Below are positions 42,861-52,077 of a DNA stretch of 64,000 nucleotides, piece by piece. Source of the stretch: Firmicutes bacterium UBA6806 (GTDB lineage: Bacteria; Bacillota; Clostridia; Peptostreptococcales; Acidaminobacteraceae); the NCBI GenBank assembly GCA_002452745.1, contig DKFC01000005.1, forward strand, positions 19,247-83,246. The letters are read 5' to 3'. How positions within the stretch are numbered: position 1 is the first letter of the stretch; each line of letters begins with the position of its first letter. The position numbers were made by a program, and so were the translations under genes. Under the pieces are notes generated by a model, which searched no databases, was not told where the DNA came from, and saw nothing but the letters and a program-made list of their open reading frames with translations.

Positions 42861-44075
42861 ATGGAAACCGGAACTCAAATTAAGATCAGCAAAGAAGACG
42901 CACGCCATTTTTTGCTAAAAAAACACGGGCTGATTGGCTCGCCAATCTTTAATGGAAAAAAAGGCATTATGGATTTCATTCATCAAGTGGGCTGTATTCA
43001 ATTTGATCCAATAGATGCATGTGGTAAAAATGCAGATTTGGTATTGCAATCCAGAATAGAGGGCTATCAAAAGGAGTGGCTTTATGAATTGCTCTATGAA
43101 GAACGTCAGTTGATAGATCACTTTGATAAAAATATGGCAATTTATCCAATCGAAGACTGGGGTTACTTTACTTGGATTCGAGAGCATTTTGCGAGTCGCC
43201 ATGAAGAAAAATCAGAAATAAAAGAGGTTGAATCACAGATTAAGAGCTATCTTAATGAAAATGACTTTGCCTGTTCAAAAGACTTTGATCTCGATGAAAA
43301 GGTGTCGTGGTATTGGAGTGATACGAGATTATCAAGAGCAGCGTTGGAGTCGCTTTACTACCGTGGAGAATTGCTGATTCACCACAAGAGGGGAACCATT
43401 AAGTACTATGGACTCATCGAAAAGTGGATGCCCAGTGATGTGCTGAGTGCAAATCCACCCCATTTGACAATTGACGATTACTATGTATGGGCGGTTTTGA
43501 GGCGGATAAGGGCAGTTGGAATGCTCTGGAATGGGCCTTCCGATGCATGGCTTGGCATCCATAAATTCAAGGCTGGAAATCGCAAAAATGCTTTTGAGAT
43601 GCTGGTAAAAACAAATCAGATTGTGCCGATTGAAGTGGATGGTATTAAAGAGCCTCTCTATATAGATACCTTTGATATACCCTTGATTGAATCTGTTTTG
43701 ACATCTCCTAAAGAGAGCGCAGTGGTGACAAATAGCATGAAAAATCGACTTGAATTTATAGCCCCGCTTGACAATTTGATATGGGATCGAAAATTGATCT
43801 CTGCGATTTTTGATTTTGAATATAAATGGGAAATCTATACACCAGAAGTTCAGCGAAAATATGGTTACTACGTTCTTCCATTGTTATATGGAAGTCAATT
43901 TGTGGGAAGAGTTGAAATTGTCAAGAATAAAAAACTCAATCGGATGGAAGTTCTCAATATCTGGTATGAGCAGGGATTTAAACCAAAAGGTGAATTTAAA
44001 AAGGCCTTTCGCAAAAAAATAAAATCCTTTGCAAAATTCAACGGATTTAATGAAATTATGTTTGAGGGTTTCTAA
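42861..44075 (+). CDS. YcaQ/AlkX-like winged-helix DNA glycosylase
   Basis: 404 residues of the HTH_42 family. The catalytic Q-phi-D motif is seen as IQFDP (Gln47, Asp49), the form found in YcaQ/AlkX; the repeated winged-helix segments follow, with SRAALESLYYRGELLIHH and EFIAPLDNLIWDRKLISAIFDFEYKWEIY near the C-terminus, the most conserved block of the family. Characterised members unhook interstrand cross-links or excise bulky alkyl adducts made by natural products. GGGGG lies before the ATG. It is divergent from the ABC-F gene. Confidence 0.85.
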   Translation: METGTQIKISKEDARHFLLKKHGLIGSPIFNGKKGIMDFIHQVGCIQFDPIDACGKNADLVLQSRIEGYQKEWLYELLYEERQLIDHFDKNMAIYPIEDWGYFTWIREHFASRHEEKSEIKEVESQIKSYLNENDFACSKDFDLDEKVSWYWSDTRLSRAALESLYYRGELLIHHKRGTIKYYGLIEKWMPSDVLSANPPHLTIDDYYVWAVLRRIRAVGMLWNGPSDAWLGIHKFKAGNRKNAFEMLVKTNQIVPIEVDGIKEPLYIDTFDIPLIESVLTSPKESAVVTNSMKNRLEFIAPLDNLIWDRKLISAIFDFEYKWEIYTPEVQRKYGYYVLPLLYGSQFVGRVEIVKNKKLNRMEVLNIWYEQGFKPKGEFKKAFRKKIKSFAKFNGFNEIMFEGF

Positions 44076-44080
44076 CGCTT

Positions 44081-44136
44081 AAAAACCTCGGTTAGCCGTT
44101 TACACATCATGTGTGAAGCGCCGAGGTTTAATTTAT
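44081..44136 (+). terminator. Terminator after the glycosylase gene
   Basis: Arms AAACCTCGG (44083-44091) and CCGAGGTTT (44121-44129) surround an ACACAT/ATGTGT hairpin, with a T-rich run after. It may also stop the convergent comFB transcript. Confidence 0.75.
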
Positions 44137-44148
44137 TATATGTGAAGA

Positions 44149-44415
44149 CTATTCATGATGTCTTGGATGGGACATCACGACCTCCACTGCTTCAGTTACC
44201 GTCTGTATAACATTGACTTTAAACTGTGGCGATAGCTCGCGGAGTTTTGCGTACATCTCTCCCTTATCTGAGGTGATGTACAAAGGTGGTAGTTTGTTGA
44301 GGCACATGGCCAGTATATCCATTTGGCATTGATTGCATTGACACATGCCACGATAATCGGGTTTGATGCTTTCAAGTGTGTCAAGAACAATAATTTCCAT
44401 ACAATTTTTCAGCAT
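44149..44415 (-). CDS. ComFB family protein
   Basis: 88 residues. It matches the late-competence protein ComFB: LKNCMEIIVLDTLE at the start, the cysteine cluster CQCNQCQMDILAMCLNKLPP that binds zinc, and YAKLRELSPQFKVNVIQTVTEAVEVV at the end (read as ELSPQFKV). Recent work connects ComFB-like domains with c-di-GMP binding in other bacteria. The ATG lacks a good ribosome site, but no better in-frame start exists. It has its own promoter and no competence neighbours. Confidence 0.85.
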   Translation of the reverse strand: MLKNCMEIIVLDTLESIKPDYRGMCQCNQCQMDILAMCLNKLPPLYITSDKGEMYAKLRELSPQFKVNVIQTVTEAVEVVMSHPRHHE

Positions 44416-44475
44416 AAATTTTATAGACGACTCTACTAAATCGTGCTCCTCTATATTTGCCTTACGACAAGAACA

Positions 44476-44503
44476 ATTATACCATAATATGGACTTGGTT
44501 AAA
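44476..44503 (-). promoter_or_regulatory. Extended -10 promoter of comFB
   Basis: On the minus strand TATAAT (44476-44481) is preceded by TGG, an extended -10, with TTTAAC (44498-44503) 16 bases upstream as a weak -35. Confidence 0.55.
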
Positions 44504-44558
44504 GAAAATTTTCCAAATATGAATACAAAGACCTATTTTATAGAGGACAGCTAGAGGA

Positions 44559-46073
44559 CTAAACGTAGATTTGAAGGTCTCTATTGTAGTATTTTTTGAA
44601 CCGATTTGCAAATCGCATGGCGGATTCGATATCCAAGTCTGGAAATTCTCTGGCCTCTAGTTTCAAGTAAACGGTGGCATCTCTGATGTCCACGTGAAGG
44701 TTTTGAATATAGCTGCTCTCCGTTCTGTCAAGCTGTTCAGCTAGCTGTAAGATTACAGCTAGTTTATAGAGATGGTTTAGATAATCCCTTTGAAGGAACG
44801 GTTCATAGCTTTTGAAGCGGTCTTTGACGTTTGCGTCTCTGTGGTTGCCCACCAAGAAAGCCACTGCAAGCTGTTCCAAGTTGCTCAGGCCATCAATTTT
44901 GCTGTTGGTGATGAGGTACATGCCGTGGAGATGATGGTCATAATAATCAATGTGGATGCCAATGTCATGGAGATTTGCCGCCACTTTCAGTAGTTTTAGT
45001 TCGCTTTCATCAAATTCATGTAGTTCACTGAGGCTTTTAAATAGTGACTCAGATAAAAAGTGAACTTGTGCTGCATGCGTCTGATTTACAGAAAAGCGCC
45101 TCATCATGTTTTCGACGCTGTGATTTAAAACACTTTCTACTACAACCGGGAGGCCACGTCTTTGATTGAGATATTCGAGGAAACAGCCTTCCCTCAGACC
45201 ATAGGCGCTGATTTTTAACTTTGGACTTGAAATCATCCCCATGATGACCTTTAAGGGCATCATGCCAAGTGTCATGAGATCGGCGCGTCGCTTGTTGATG
45301 CCGCTGATTTTTTCGATTTCCTCTTGAGGAACGTTTTGAATCATAGCCATAATATCTAGTACAGCTTCTGAGGTGAGGTTGTAATTGTGCAGACTTTCAA
45401 TTGGGTATTGATTTAAATTTCGATGCACTTTTCCGAGCGAGCGGATAATGCCGCCGAGGCCGATGACAGGTAAACCACTCCCCTCTTGTAGCCAAGGGAG
45501 TTTTGCAAATTCTTCACTCAGAAATTGTTCAGCAGATTCAATTTGCTTCTTCTTGTTTTTTATGGATTTAAAGTGCTCTGTCAAGATAACAGAACCAAAT
45601 GGCAAACTCACGGAATTGACAATTTCACGATTTTTTACCAAGACGATTTCTGTACTGCCACCTCCAATATCCACGAGGACAGCGTCATCAAAGGCCAGAG
45701 TGTTCACAACGCCCAGGTAGTCGTAATAGGCCTCTTGTTCCCCTGTTAAAACTCTAAAATTCAACCCCAGTTTTGACTTCACAGATTCCAGAAAATAGCG
45801 TTGATTTTCTGCCATTCTAACCGCAGCGGTGCTCAGTGCAAACACGGTCTCGACGTTATTGACCTCAATCAGGCGATTGAAGTATTTAAGTGCCTTTAAA
45901 GTTCTTTCAATTGGCTCTGGTTTCAGGAATCCGTCTTCATCAAGTCCCTCGCTCAGCCGAACCATTTCTTTTGCCTGTTCAAAGACACAGTAGCCTCCTG
46001 CCTCATTGATGCCATAGATGTTCATGCGGACTGAGTTCGACCCTAAATCTATAATTGCTATCTTTTCATTCAA
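44559..46073 (-). CDS. ppx: Ppx/GppA phosphatase family protein with HD-like C-terminus
   Basis: 504 residues. N-terminal ASKHA-fold exopolyphosphatase domain: IAIIDLGSNSVRMNIYGI, FALSTAAVRMAEN, LTGEQEAYYDYLG, and VLVDIGGGSTEIVLVK. From about 315 on comes a helical HD-type region with ANLHDIGIHIDYYDHHLHG. The family hydrolyses polyphosphate or pppGpp. It starts four bases after the ppk stop as the last gene of a ppx-ppk-ppx operon. Confidence 0.9.
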   Translation of the reverse strand: MNEKIAIIDLGSNSVRMNIYGINEAGGYCVFEQAKEMVRLSEGLDEDGFLKPEPIERTLKALKYFNRLIEVNNVETVFALSTAAVRMAENQRYFLESVKSKLGLNFRVLTGEQEAYYDYLGVVNTLAFDDAVLVDIGGGSTEIVLVKNREIVNSVSLPFGSVILTEHFKSIKNKKKQIESAEQFLSEEFAKLPWLQEGSGLPVIGLGGIIRSLGKVHRNLNQYPIESLHNYNLTSEAVLDIMAMIQNVPQEEIEKISGINKRRADLMTLGMMPLKVIMGMISSPKLKISAYGLREGCFLEYLNQRRGLPVVVESVLNHSVENMMRRFSVNQTHAAQVHFLSESLFKSLSELHEFDESELKLLKVAANLHDIGIHIDYYDHHLHGMYLITNSKIDGLSNLEQLAVAFLVGNHRDANVKDRFKSYEPFLQRDYLNHLYKLAVILQLAEQLDRTESSYIQNLHVDIRDATVYLKLEAREFPDLDIESAMRFANRFKKYYNRDLQIYV

Positions 46074-46077
46074 ATAA

Positions 46078-48126
46078 TCACTTTCTTTCTATGCTTTTTA
46101 TAAAGTCCTCATTGGTTTCATATTCAAGCGCTTTCAGAATGTCATGTGCTTTGACCTCTGATTTGCCTTTTTTCGTCAGCTTTTCATAATTGCCGTCGGG
46201 GAGCAGTTTCCACGATTTTTGATTGTCTTTTAAATATAAATCAAGCGTTTTGACAATTCGTTTGAGGATTAACTTATCCTCAATTGGAAAGAGGAGTTCC
46301 ACTCGCCTATCGAGATTTCGAGTCATCCAGTCAGCACTGGACAAATACAGTTCTGGATGGTTGTCACTCTGGAAATAGTAAATTCTGGAATGCTCCAAGA
46401 ATTCACCCACAATGCTGATGACCTCTATGTTTTCACTGAGGCCTTCTATTCCTGGCTTTAAAACGCACATCCCCCTGATAATTAATTTGATTTCAACCCC
46501 TGCTTTTGAAGCATCATAGAGATGCTTTGCAATGTCCTTATCGACTAAGGCATTCATCTTGGCGATGATTTTTGCTGGTTTTCCCTTTCGTGCGTTTTCA
46601 GCTTCGCGGTCAATCAATTGATAAAATCGCTTTCGCAGATGATAAGGTGCAACCACCAGTGAATGGGTGTAGATGTCGTTTGAAAAACCGGATACCAGAT
46701 TGAAGAAGATGGACGCATCTGCTCCAATACTCTCCTTGCAGGTGAATAGTCCCATATCCGTGTAGAGTTTGGCAGTTTGGTCGTTATAATTTCCAGTGCC
46801 AAGGTGAACATAGCGTCTAATGCGCTGTTTTTCTCTTCTGACAACTAAGGTTATTTTGGAGTGTGTTTTTAGACCATAGAGGCCATAGATGACATGGACG
46901 CCTTTTTGTTCCAGTTTCTTGGCCCAGTTAATATTGTTTTGTTCGTCAAATCTGGCCATTAACTCTAGAAGAACTGTGACTTGCTTGCCTTTTTCTGCCG
47001 CATCAGCCAGTGCTTTGACGATTTCAGAGTCACCGCTCACACGGTACAGCGTCTGCTTGATAGCCAATACTTGAGGGTCCTTACTCGCCTGTTTGATAAA
47101 GTCCACCACAAAATCGAAACTCTCATATGGATGGTGTAGGAAGACATCGCTCTCACGGATGGTCTTAAAGATGTTCTTTCGAGACATAAAGGGCAATTTC
47201 TTAGGGCAATAGGACTCTTTCTGAAGGTGCGAAAGCGGCTTTGGAGGTTTGAATTTAAACCAAACAGTTTTATCCATAAGTCCCTTGGTCTCATATACTT
47301 GAGATGCTTCCATATGAAATGCTGAAATCAATGTGTTTTTCAGCCAATCATCTGGATGGCTGGAAATTTCAAGTCGAATAGCCTCTCCCCACTTTCTGAG
47401 TTTGATGGCCTCTTCTATGACGTTGAGAAGAATATCTGTATCTTCTTGTATAACGTTAAAATCCCCATTTCTAGTAATCCTGAATTGACAGGTGGCGAGG
47501 ATGGTATTGCCGATGAATAAATCCTGTATGAATTCCTCTATGACATCTTCCAGAACAACATAGGTATGTGTGTCGCTTTCTTTTGAGACGGGCATCAATC
47601 GGTTGAGCACTGAAGGCACTTCCACTAGAGCAAGTCTTTCGTTGTTTTGAACCAACAATTTAACGGCAATATATAAACTCTTGTTGGAAATCAGAGGAAA
47701 TGGACGACTAAAGTCCACAGCCATAGGTGTCAATACAGGAAAGATAGTCGTATTAAATTGCTGCCTGAGGGCTGTTCGCTCCTCTTTTCCATATTCAGCT
47801 CTCCGCAGCAAGTGAAAGCCGTTTTCTTTGAGACCGTCCATGAGGGTTTCGCTGATGTTGTTCTGCAGTTCAATAAGTGAGCTCACCTTTTCACTGATGG
47901 TGACAAATAAGTCTTCTGGCACATAGCCAGAGGGGTCAGCTTGGTGGTAGCCAATATTCATTTGATCTTTGATGGCAGCAACCCGAACCATAAAAAATTC
48001 ATCTAGATTTGATGAAAATATGGCGTTGAATTTGATTCGCTCCAAAATGGGAAGACCCACATCTGTCGCTTCGAGCAACACCCTTTCATTAAATTTTAGC
48101 CAACTCAGTTCACGATTAAAAAGCAT
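46078..48126 (-). CDS. ppk1: Polyphosphate kinase 1
   Basis: Makes polyphosphate from ATP, reversibly. 682 residues, normal size. Start LFNRELSWLKFNERVLLEA is the family hallmark. The two catalytic histidines are His422 in GLKTHSKITLV and His579 in LEHSRIYYF. ARFDEQNNINWAKKLE and HLGTGNYND add further active-site residues. AAGGAG precedes the ATG, which begins two bases after the upstream ppx-like stop. Flanked on both sides by Ppx/GppA-type genes. Confidence 0.96.
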   Translation of the reverse strand: MLFNRELSWLKFNERVLLEATDVGLPILERIKFNAIFSSNLDEFFMVRVAAIKDQMNIGYHQADPSGYVPEDLFVTISEKVSSLIELQNNISETLMDGLKENGFHLLRRAEYGKEERTALRQQFNTTIFPVLTPMAVDFSRPFPLISNKSLYIAVKLLVQNNERLALVEVPSVLNRLMPVSKESDTHTYVVLEDVIEEFIQDLFIGNTILATCQFRITRNGDFNVIQEDTDILLNVIEEAIKLRKWGEAIRLEISSHPDDWLKNTLISAFHMEASQVYETKGLMDKTVWFKFKPPKPLSHLQKESYCPKKLPFMSRKNIFKTIRESDVFLHHPYESFDFVVDFIKQASKDPQVLAIKQTLYRVSGDSEIVKALADAAEKGKQVTVLLELMARFDEQNNINWAKKLEQKGVHVIYGLYGLKTHSKITLVVRREKQRIRRYVHLGTGNYNDQTAKLYTDMGLFTCKESIGADASIFFNLVSGFSNDIYTHSLVVAPYHLRKRFYQLIDREAENARKGKPAKIIAKMNALVDKDIAKHLYDASKAGVEIKLIIRGMCVLKPGIEGLSENIEVISIVGEFLEHSRIYYFQSDNHPELYLSSADWMTRNLDRRVELLFPIEDKLILKRIVKTLDLYLKDNQKSWKLLPDGNYEKLTKKGKSEVKAHDILKALEYETNEDFIKSIERK

Positions 48127-48128
48127 GG

Positions 48129-49637
48129 TTATATCTCCTTGAGTTCCGGAAGAATCCCGAAAGTATTGATAAAATTTTGGATGGTGTACTCAAAACTGAT
48201 TTCTTCAAGGGTGATGTCTTCTTGGTGACGGATATAAATAGTCATGCGATCATCAGTAATCTTGATAGAATCAATGGAAATTTTTTGTCGCTTGCCCTTA
48301 TCAAGTGCATCTGCAATGGACATGATACAAGAGAGTTTAAAAACCGTGCCGTGATTTTCCTCTGAAACGCCGTCCAGTTCAAAATCAAAAGGCTTGGTTT
48401 CAGAACTGGAAATAAGCCTGCATACATGCGCAATAATACAGAGTTCTTCCTGAGTCACGCCAAGGACGCTGAGATTTATAATCTTATCGTATGATGTAAT
48501 GAGGTAATCTTTAAGACGAGTGTACTTGCCGATCTCATGTAAAATAGAACTAAGTCTCAAAAGCATCTCATCTCGTTCGCCAAACTCAAAATGGAGATTT
48601 AAAGATTTGAAAATCCTAAGGGAATAACTTTCCAGTGCTTTTACATGTGCCTCAGAGCTTCGATAACGCTTGCTGATATTCCATGCCAGTGAGTAGATGT
48701 CGTTGTTAAAAGCAGTATATCTCGACAGTTTGTAATCGGATTCAATGAAGTCAGCTAAAATCCCGTCTCTTAGAGAGATATCTGGAATCATAATCCCCTC
48801 TGCCTGAGTCAAGTCAAAGAACATATTGTAAATTAAGATGCTGATGACGAACTCATACCAGTTGATCTGCTTGGATTCTATTTCATATCGGAAAGTCCTA
48901 TGATCTTCAATTAGGCGATTGTAGATAGTCTTAAAGGCTTCTCTATCTACATGATCGTCACCTGAAAAGAGCTGTTGCTTTATGAGCTTAGCTTCTCCGC
49001 CGAGACAGATGAAGTGCTTTAGTTTTTTGCCTTGAATATCCTGCCACATGTGAGAGGTACGTGTTTCAAGCAGCTCGCTTAAAACCTCAGGATAATTCAC
49101 TGTCCTCTGCTCCATTTCAATGAGGATGTTTTTTAAATTCTTCGTTCCGAGTTTAATCTCTTCATTTTTTATCAGATGGTTTCTATGATAGATGGAGACA
49201 TCACAACTTCCAGAATTGATTTCCACCACCAGTGAGCTCTTTCTCAAATCTCTATAATTGGGCATGAAATCTCGAATGGATTTATATGTCAAAAACTTTT
49301 CAATACTGTCCTCTATGATCTCGACTTCTATCCCCGTTTTGATTTTGAGCATTTCAACCAGCATTTTCGCATTGGTTGCCTCTCTGAGAACACTTGTCCC
49401 AACAGCCCTGTATTGCTCCACTTCATAGGCATCCATGACGGATTTAAAGTAGTGGAGTATTTTCAAAATCTCCTTGACAGTCTGGTGGTCAATGACTCCT
49501 TTTTGGTAGACATCTTCACCAATGGCAATTTCCTTAGCCAAGTCTTCAATAATGACGATGTTGCCACTGGAATATTCTACAATTTTTAGTTTTATTGAAT
49601 TTGCGCCTATGTCTATAGCTGCATAAATTGGTTTCAT
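48129..49637 (-). CDS. Second Ppx/GppA-type protein
   Basis: 502 residues, distantly related to the other Ppx protein. ASKHA motifs are recognisable but weaker: IYAAIDIGANSIKLKIVEYSS at the start (read as AAIDIGANSIKLKI), YRAVGTSVLREATNA, and LVVEINSGSCDVSIYHRN, where the usual DIGGGSTE loop is changed to EINSGSCDV. The helical C-terminal region has SILHEIGKYTRLKD in place of a clear HD pair. Loss of the Gly-rich phosphate loop suggests altered or regulatory activity. First gene of the polyphosphate operon, with TATAAT about 40 bases before its GAGG site. Confidence 0.82.
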   Translation of the reverse strand: MKPIYAAIDIGANSIKLKIVEYSSGNIVIIEDLAKEIAIGEDVYQKGVIDHQTVKEILKILHYFKSVMDAYEVEQYRAVGTSVLREATNAKMLVEMLKIKTGIEVEIIEDSIEKFLTYKSIRDFMPNYRDLRKSSLVVEINSGSCDVSIYHRNHLIKNEEIKLGTKNLKNILIEMEQRTVNYPEVLSELLETRTSHMWQDIQGKKLKHFICLGGEAKLIKQQLFSGDDHVDREAFKTIYNRLIEDHRTFRYEIESKQINWYEFVISILIYNMFFDLTQAEGIMIPDISLRDGILADFIESDYKLSRYTAFNNDIYSLAWNISKRYRSSEAHVKALESYSLRIFKSLNLHFEFGERDEMLLRLSSILHEIGKYTRLKDYLITSYDKIINLSVLGVTQEELCIIAHVCRLISSSETKPFDFELDGVSEENHGTVFKLSCIMSIADALDKGKRQKISIDSIKITDDRMTIYIRHQEDITLEEISFEYTIQNFINTFGILPELKEI

Positions 49638-49740
49638 AAATGCCTCACTCTTTATGATTTATGGTTAATTGCTTATATTATAATCCATAACGAGGACTAG
49701 AAACTGCAAATGAGAATTAATTTACTTGAATTTTACAAAA

Positions 49741-49765
49741 GCGTTGACTGTGTCAACGCCTCTGC
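49741..49765 (-). terminator. Terminator of the small zinc-ribbon gene
   Basis: Perfect eight-base arms GCGTTGAC at 49741-49748 and complement at 49752-49759, three-base loop, TTTTG after it on the minus strand, five bases past the stop of the small gene. Confidence 0.7.
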
Positions 49766-49926
49766 TAATCTTTTATTTTTTTAGGCTTGCAAAGCCTATC
49801 TTCACTATCTGCAACACGTCCACATTTTTTGCATACATATTTAGGTTTTTTTATGATTTCCAGATAATCATCCATATGATCCTCTAAATATTCTTCTTTG
49901 ACTAGCTTACATAATTTTTTTGACAT
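49765..49926 (-). CDS. 53-residue zinc-ribbon-like protein
   Basis: A small gene on the minus strand: ATG at 49924-49926 behind AAAGGAGG and a TAG stop at 49765-49767. The product begins MSKKLCKLVKEEYLED, then has NP-like KKPKYVCKKCGRVAD and ends RLCKPKKIKD. CxxC plus a later Cys and the early Cys could hold a zinc. I recall similar short proteins in Clostridia without known function. It has its own terminator; its transcript would be separate from the polyphosphate operon. Confidence 0.8.
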   Translation of the reverse strand: MSKKLCKLVKEEYLEDHMDDYLEIIKKPKYVCKKCGRVADSEDRLCKPKKIKD

Positions 49927-50004
49927 AGCCGCCTCCTTTATACAGAATATTTATACCATTATAAAGGCAATTTATTCAGCACATAGCCATTTTTATATTA
50001 AAAG

Positions 50005-50721
50005 CTATTTTTTATCTAGTCTTCTGGACAGTGACTCAACCCATTTTGCGTCCATTTTGACGAGTCTATTCTTTTTAAGATTCTCTTTTACAATCCATTT
50101 GATGTGCTTTCCAGAGACATCTAGAAGTGATTCGAATTGCTGCTTTCCGCTCTCTGGCAGAGCGACAATGGCGACACTCCACCCATATCCAAGTGTCTTT
50201 CGAAGAGTGATTTCAGCCTCTGTCAGCTTATCTTCACGGTAAAAAAAAGTTTCTGTGATAAGTCTTAAAACTGCCAGCGTTTTAGCAGCAATTGCCTCTT
50301 CTTTTAGCAGTGCAGGTTCACAGAGCGTCGCTGCGACAGCCCTCATTTCATAAGGTGTTCCCGATGCCCAAGGATTAATCTTATCCATTATGACAGCAGT
50401 ACCAAGGGTTTGAGCCGCATTTTGAAGACCTATGCAAATACCTTCCCTAATTCGCCAATCGGCACTGTTGACATGAACGCTTACATCAGCCTCAATGGAG
50501 GCTCTTTGACACAGAGAATGATAGATAGATGCGGATGTGCCGCACATGGCAACGAATTCCTCAGGTGAGTTCGTCAATTCTTCACTGTAAAAAGATAGAC
50601 AAGTTTGAATTTCCTGAGGACTCGCCTCATGGATAAATTGGTTCAAAAGCTCTAAATTTCCCCTTGGTCCAGGAAGGTTTGAGTGTTTCATTAAGTATTC
50701 GGTGGTAAATCCAGTATCCAT
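50005..50721 (-). CDS. HEAT-repeat-like hypothetical protein
   Basis: 238 residues starting at the ATG at 50719-50721, seven bases after AAAGGAG. All helical by pattern. It opens with TEYLMKHSNLPGPRGNLELL and contains HVNSADWRIREGICIGLQNAA, which resembles a HEAT or DNA-alkylation-repair-type repeat, and ends SGKHIKWIVKENLKKNRL. I do not recognise an established function. The DMT transporter gene lies 24 bases upstream on the same strand, so they may be co-transcribed. Confidence 0.7.
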   Translation of the reverse strand: MDTGFTTEYLMKHSNLPGPRGNLELLNQFIHEASPQEIQTCLSFYSEELTNSPEEFVAMCGTSASIYHSLCQRASIEADVSVHVNSADWRIREGICIGLQNAAQTLGTAVIMDKINPWASGTPYEMRAVAATLCEPALLKEEAIAAKTLAVLRLITETFFYREDKLTEAEITLRKTLGYGWSVAIVALPESGKQQFESLLDVSGKHIKWIVKENLKKNRLVKMDAKWVESLSRRLDKK

Positions 50722-50745
50722 GTTTAGTCTCCTTTGAAGATTCAA

Positions 50746-51789
50746 TCAGTGTGCATGGGTATGGTGCATGTCTGGAAAATGTGAATGGGTGTGTTTTATA
50801 GAGCTATGGGTATGAACATGGGTATGCTCCCCCGAAACAGATGTCAGATGAATATGATCGTGGTGACCGTCGTCATGGCAATGGCTGTGTTCGTGGATTT
50901 CGTCTCCATGTACATGCTCGTGATCGTGGGTTTCTGATACGGCAAAGTATGTTCCTACTATCATAACCGCAAGGGCTAATAGGAATGTCCCCGTAATGGG
51001 TTCTCTAAGGAAAAACCATGATAGCAAGACGCCCATAAAGGGAGCAGCCGCATAAAAAGCACTCGTTCTTGAAGCGCCTAGATCACGCTGTGCTCTTATA
51101 TAGAGCGTAATACTGAGTCCGTAAGCGAAAAAACCGAGGATGAGCGCCAGAACCATATAACCGATGTGACCAATGGATTCGCCCAGATAGAGTGCCACCA
51201 TGAATGCTCCAACCCCTGACCCTAGTCCCTTCACAACCACGATTTGAACTGGGTTTTTAAGAGAGAGCATTCTCGTACAATTATTTTCAAGTCCCCATGA
51301 TACACATGCCAACAGGACGAAAATCGAACTTGATGACAATTCAATTTTACTAAAATCTGAAATGGATAAAATCATACTTGATGCCGTGATTAAAAAAATA
51401 GCAATCCACATTCTCTTTCCAACAGATTCTTTAAAGAGAATTAGAGCAATTAAAGTCGTAACGACAATTTCAAAATTATTGAGAAGTGAAACGGTGGATG
51501 CCGTGGTTTTATAAAGTCCCATCATTAATAAAATAGGTGCGGCTATATCCAGAAGAATCATACCGAGAACATAGGGAAAATCTTTTTTTTCAATTCCAGC
51601 CCCTTTGCTCTCTCTTGATTGAAGTAAAAAGAGTACACTCATGCCAAGTCCAGCACCAAGGTAGAGCATGGATGCCATTAACGTAGGTGGCAGATGAGTC
51701 AATAGTTTTTTGGAAACTGGTGAACTGGCACCATATAGTGCCGCAGCCAAAATGGCATAGCCAATGGCTCGATAATTTTTAAAAGACAT
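50746..51789 (-). CDS. EamA/DMT-family transporter with histidine-rich tail
   Basis: 347 residues. Two EamA repeats, ten membrane segments to about residue 285 (AAALYGASSPVSKKLL at the start, CVSWGLENNCTRML at the start of the second repeat), then a cytoplasmic tail of 62 residues that contains 23 histidines, mostly as HxH pairs with Asp and Glu between. Such a tail is unusual in this family and suggests binding or sensing of zinc, nickel or another metal. GGAGG precedes the ATG. Substrate unknown. Confidence 0.85.
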   Translation of the reverse strand: MSFKNYRAIGYAILAAALYGASSPVSKKLLTHLPPTLMASMLYLGAGLGMSVLFLLQSRESKGAGIEKKDFPYVLGMILLDIAAPILLMMGLYKTTASTVSLLNNFEIVVTTLIALILFKESVGKRMWIAIFLITASSMILSISDFSKIELSSSSIFVLLACVSWGLENNCTRMLSLKNPVQIVVVKGLGSGVGAFMVALYLGESIGHIGYMVLALILGFFAYGLSITLYIRAQRDLGASRTSAFYAAAPFMGVLLSWFFLREPITGTFLLALAVMIVGTYFAVSETHDHEHVHGDEIHEHSHCHDDGHHDHIHLTSVSGEHTHVHTHSSIKHTHSHFPDMHHTHAH

Positions 51790-51992
51790 GTTAACCTCCG
51801 ATTAGTCATAACGGCTATAAAAATTTGAATCGCCTTTCAAATTTATTTTAACATTCCCATCCTTTAATGTAAAAAGAAAGCGTTTTAAAATAACCAAGAA
51901 TTGTCGATGTCCGCAATTGGCAGACAATGTATATCGAGTAAAATTTATATACCATTCTGCACATAAAAAATTAAAAAAAATTAACAAATTGC

Positions 51993-52022
51993 TTGTGTAA
52001 TTTTGAGACTCTGTGCTAAAAT
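51993..52022 (+). promoter_or_regulatory. Likely promoter of sstT
   Basis: TTGTGT (51993-51998) and TAAAAT (52017-52022) are 18 bases apart, about 55 bases before the start codon. The -10 is strong, the -35 weak. Confidence 0.4.
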
Positions 52023-52077
52023 GAGCTTGCTGTCTCACTTTAGAGATGACTAATCATTAAAATGCGGAGGATGAGTT

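Noticed and set aside
49898..50242. Plus-strand 114-codon frame
   Set aside because: It overlaps both the small zinc-ribbon gene and the HEAT-like gene on the other strand; its Phe/Ser-rich content is typical of an antisense shadow.
51802..52038. Minus-strand frame in the DMT-sstT gap
   Set aside because: It covers the likely sstT promoter and has no ribosome site or recognisable features.
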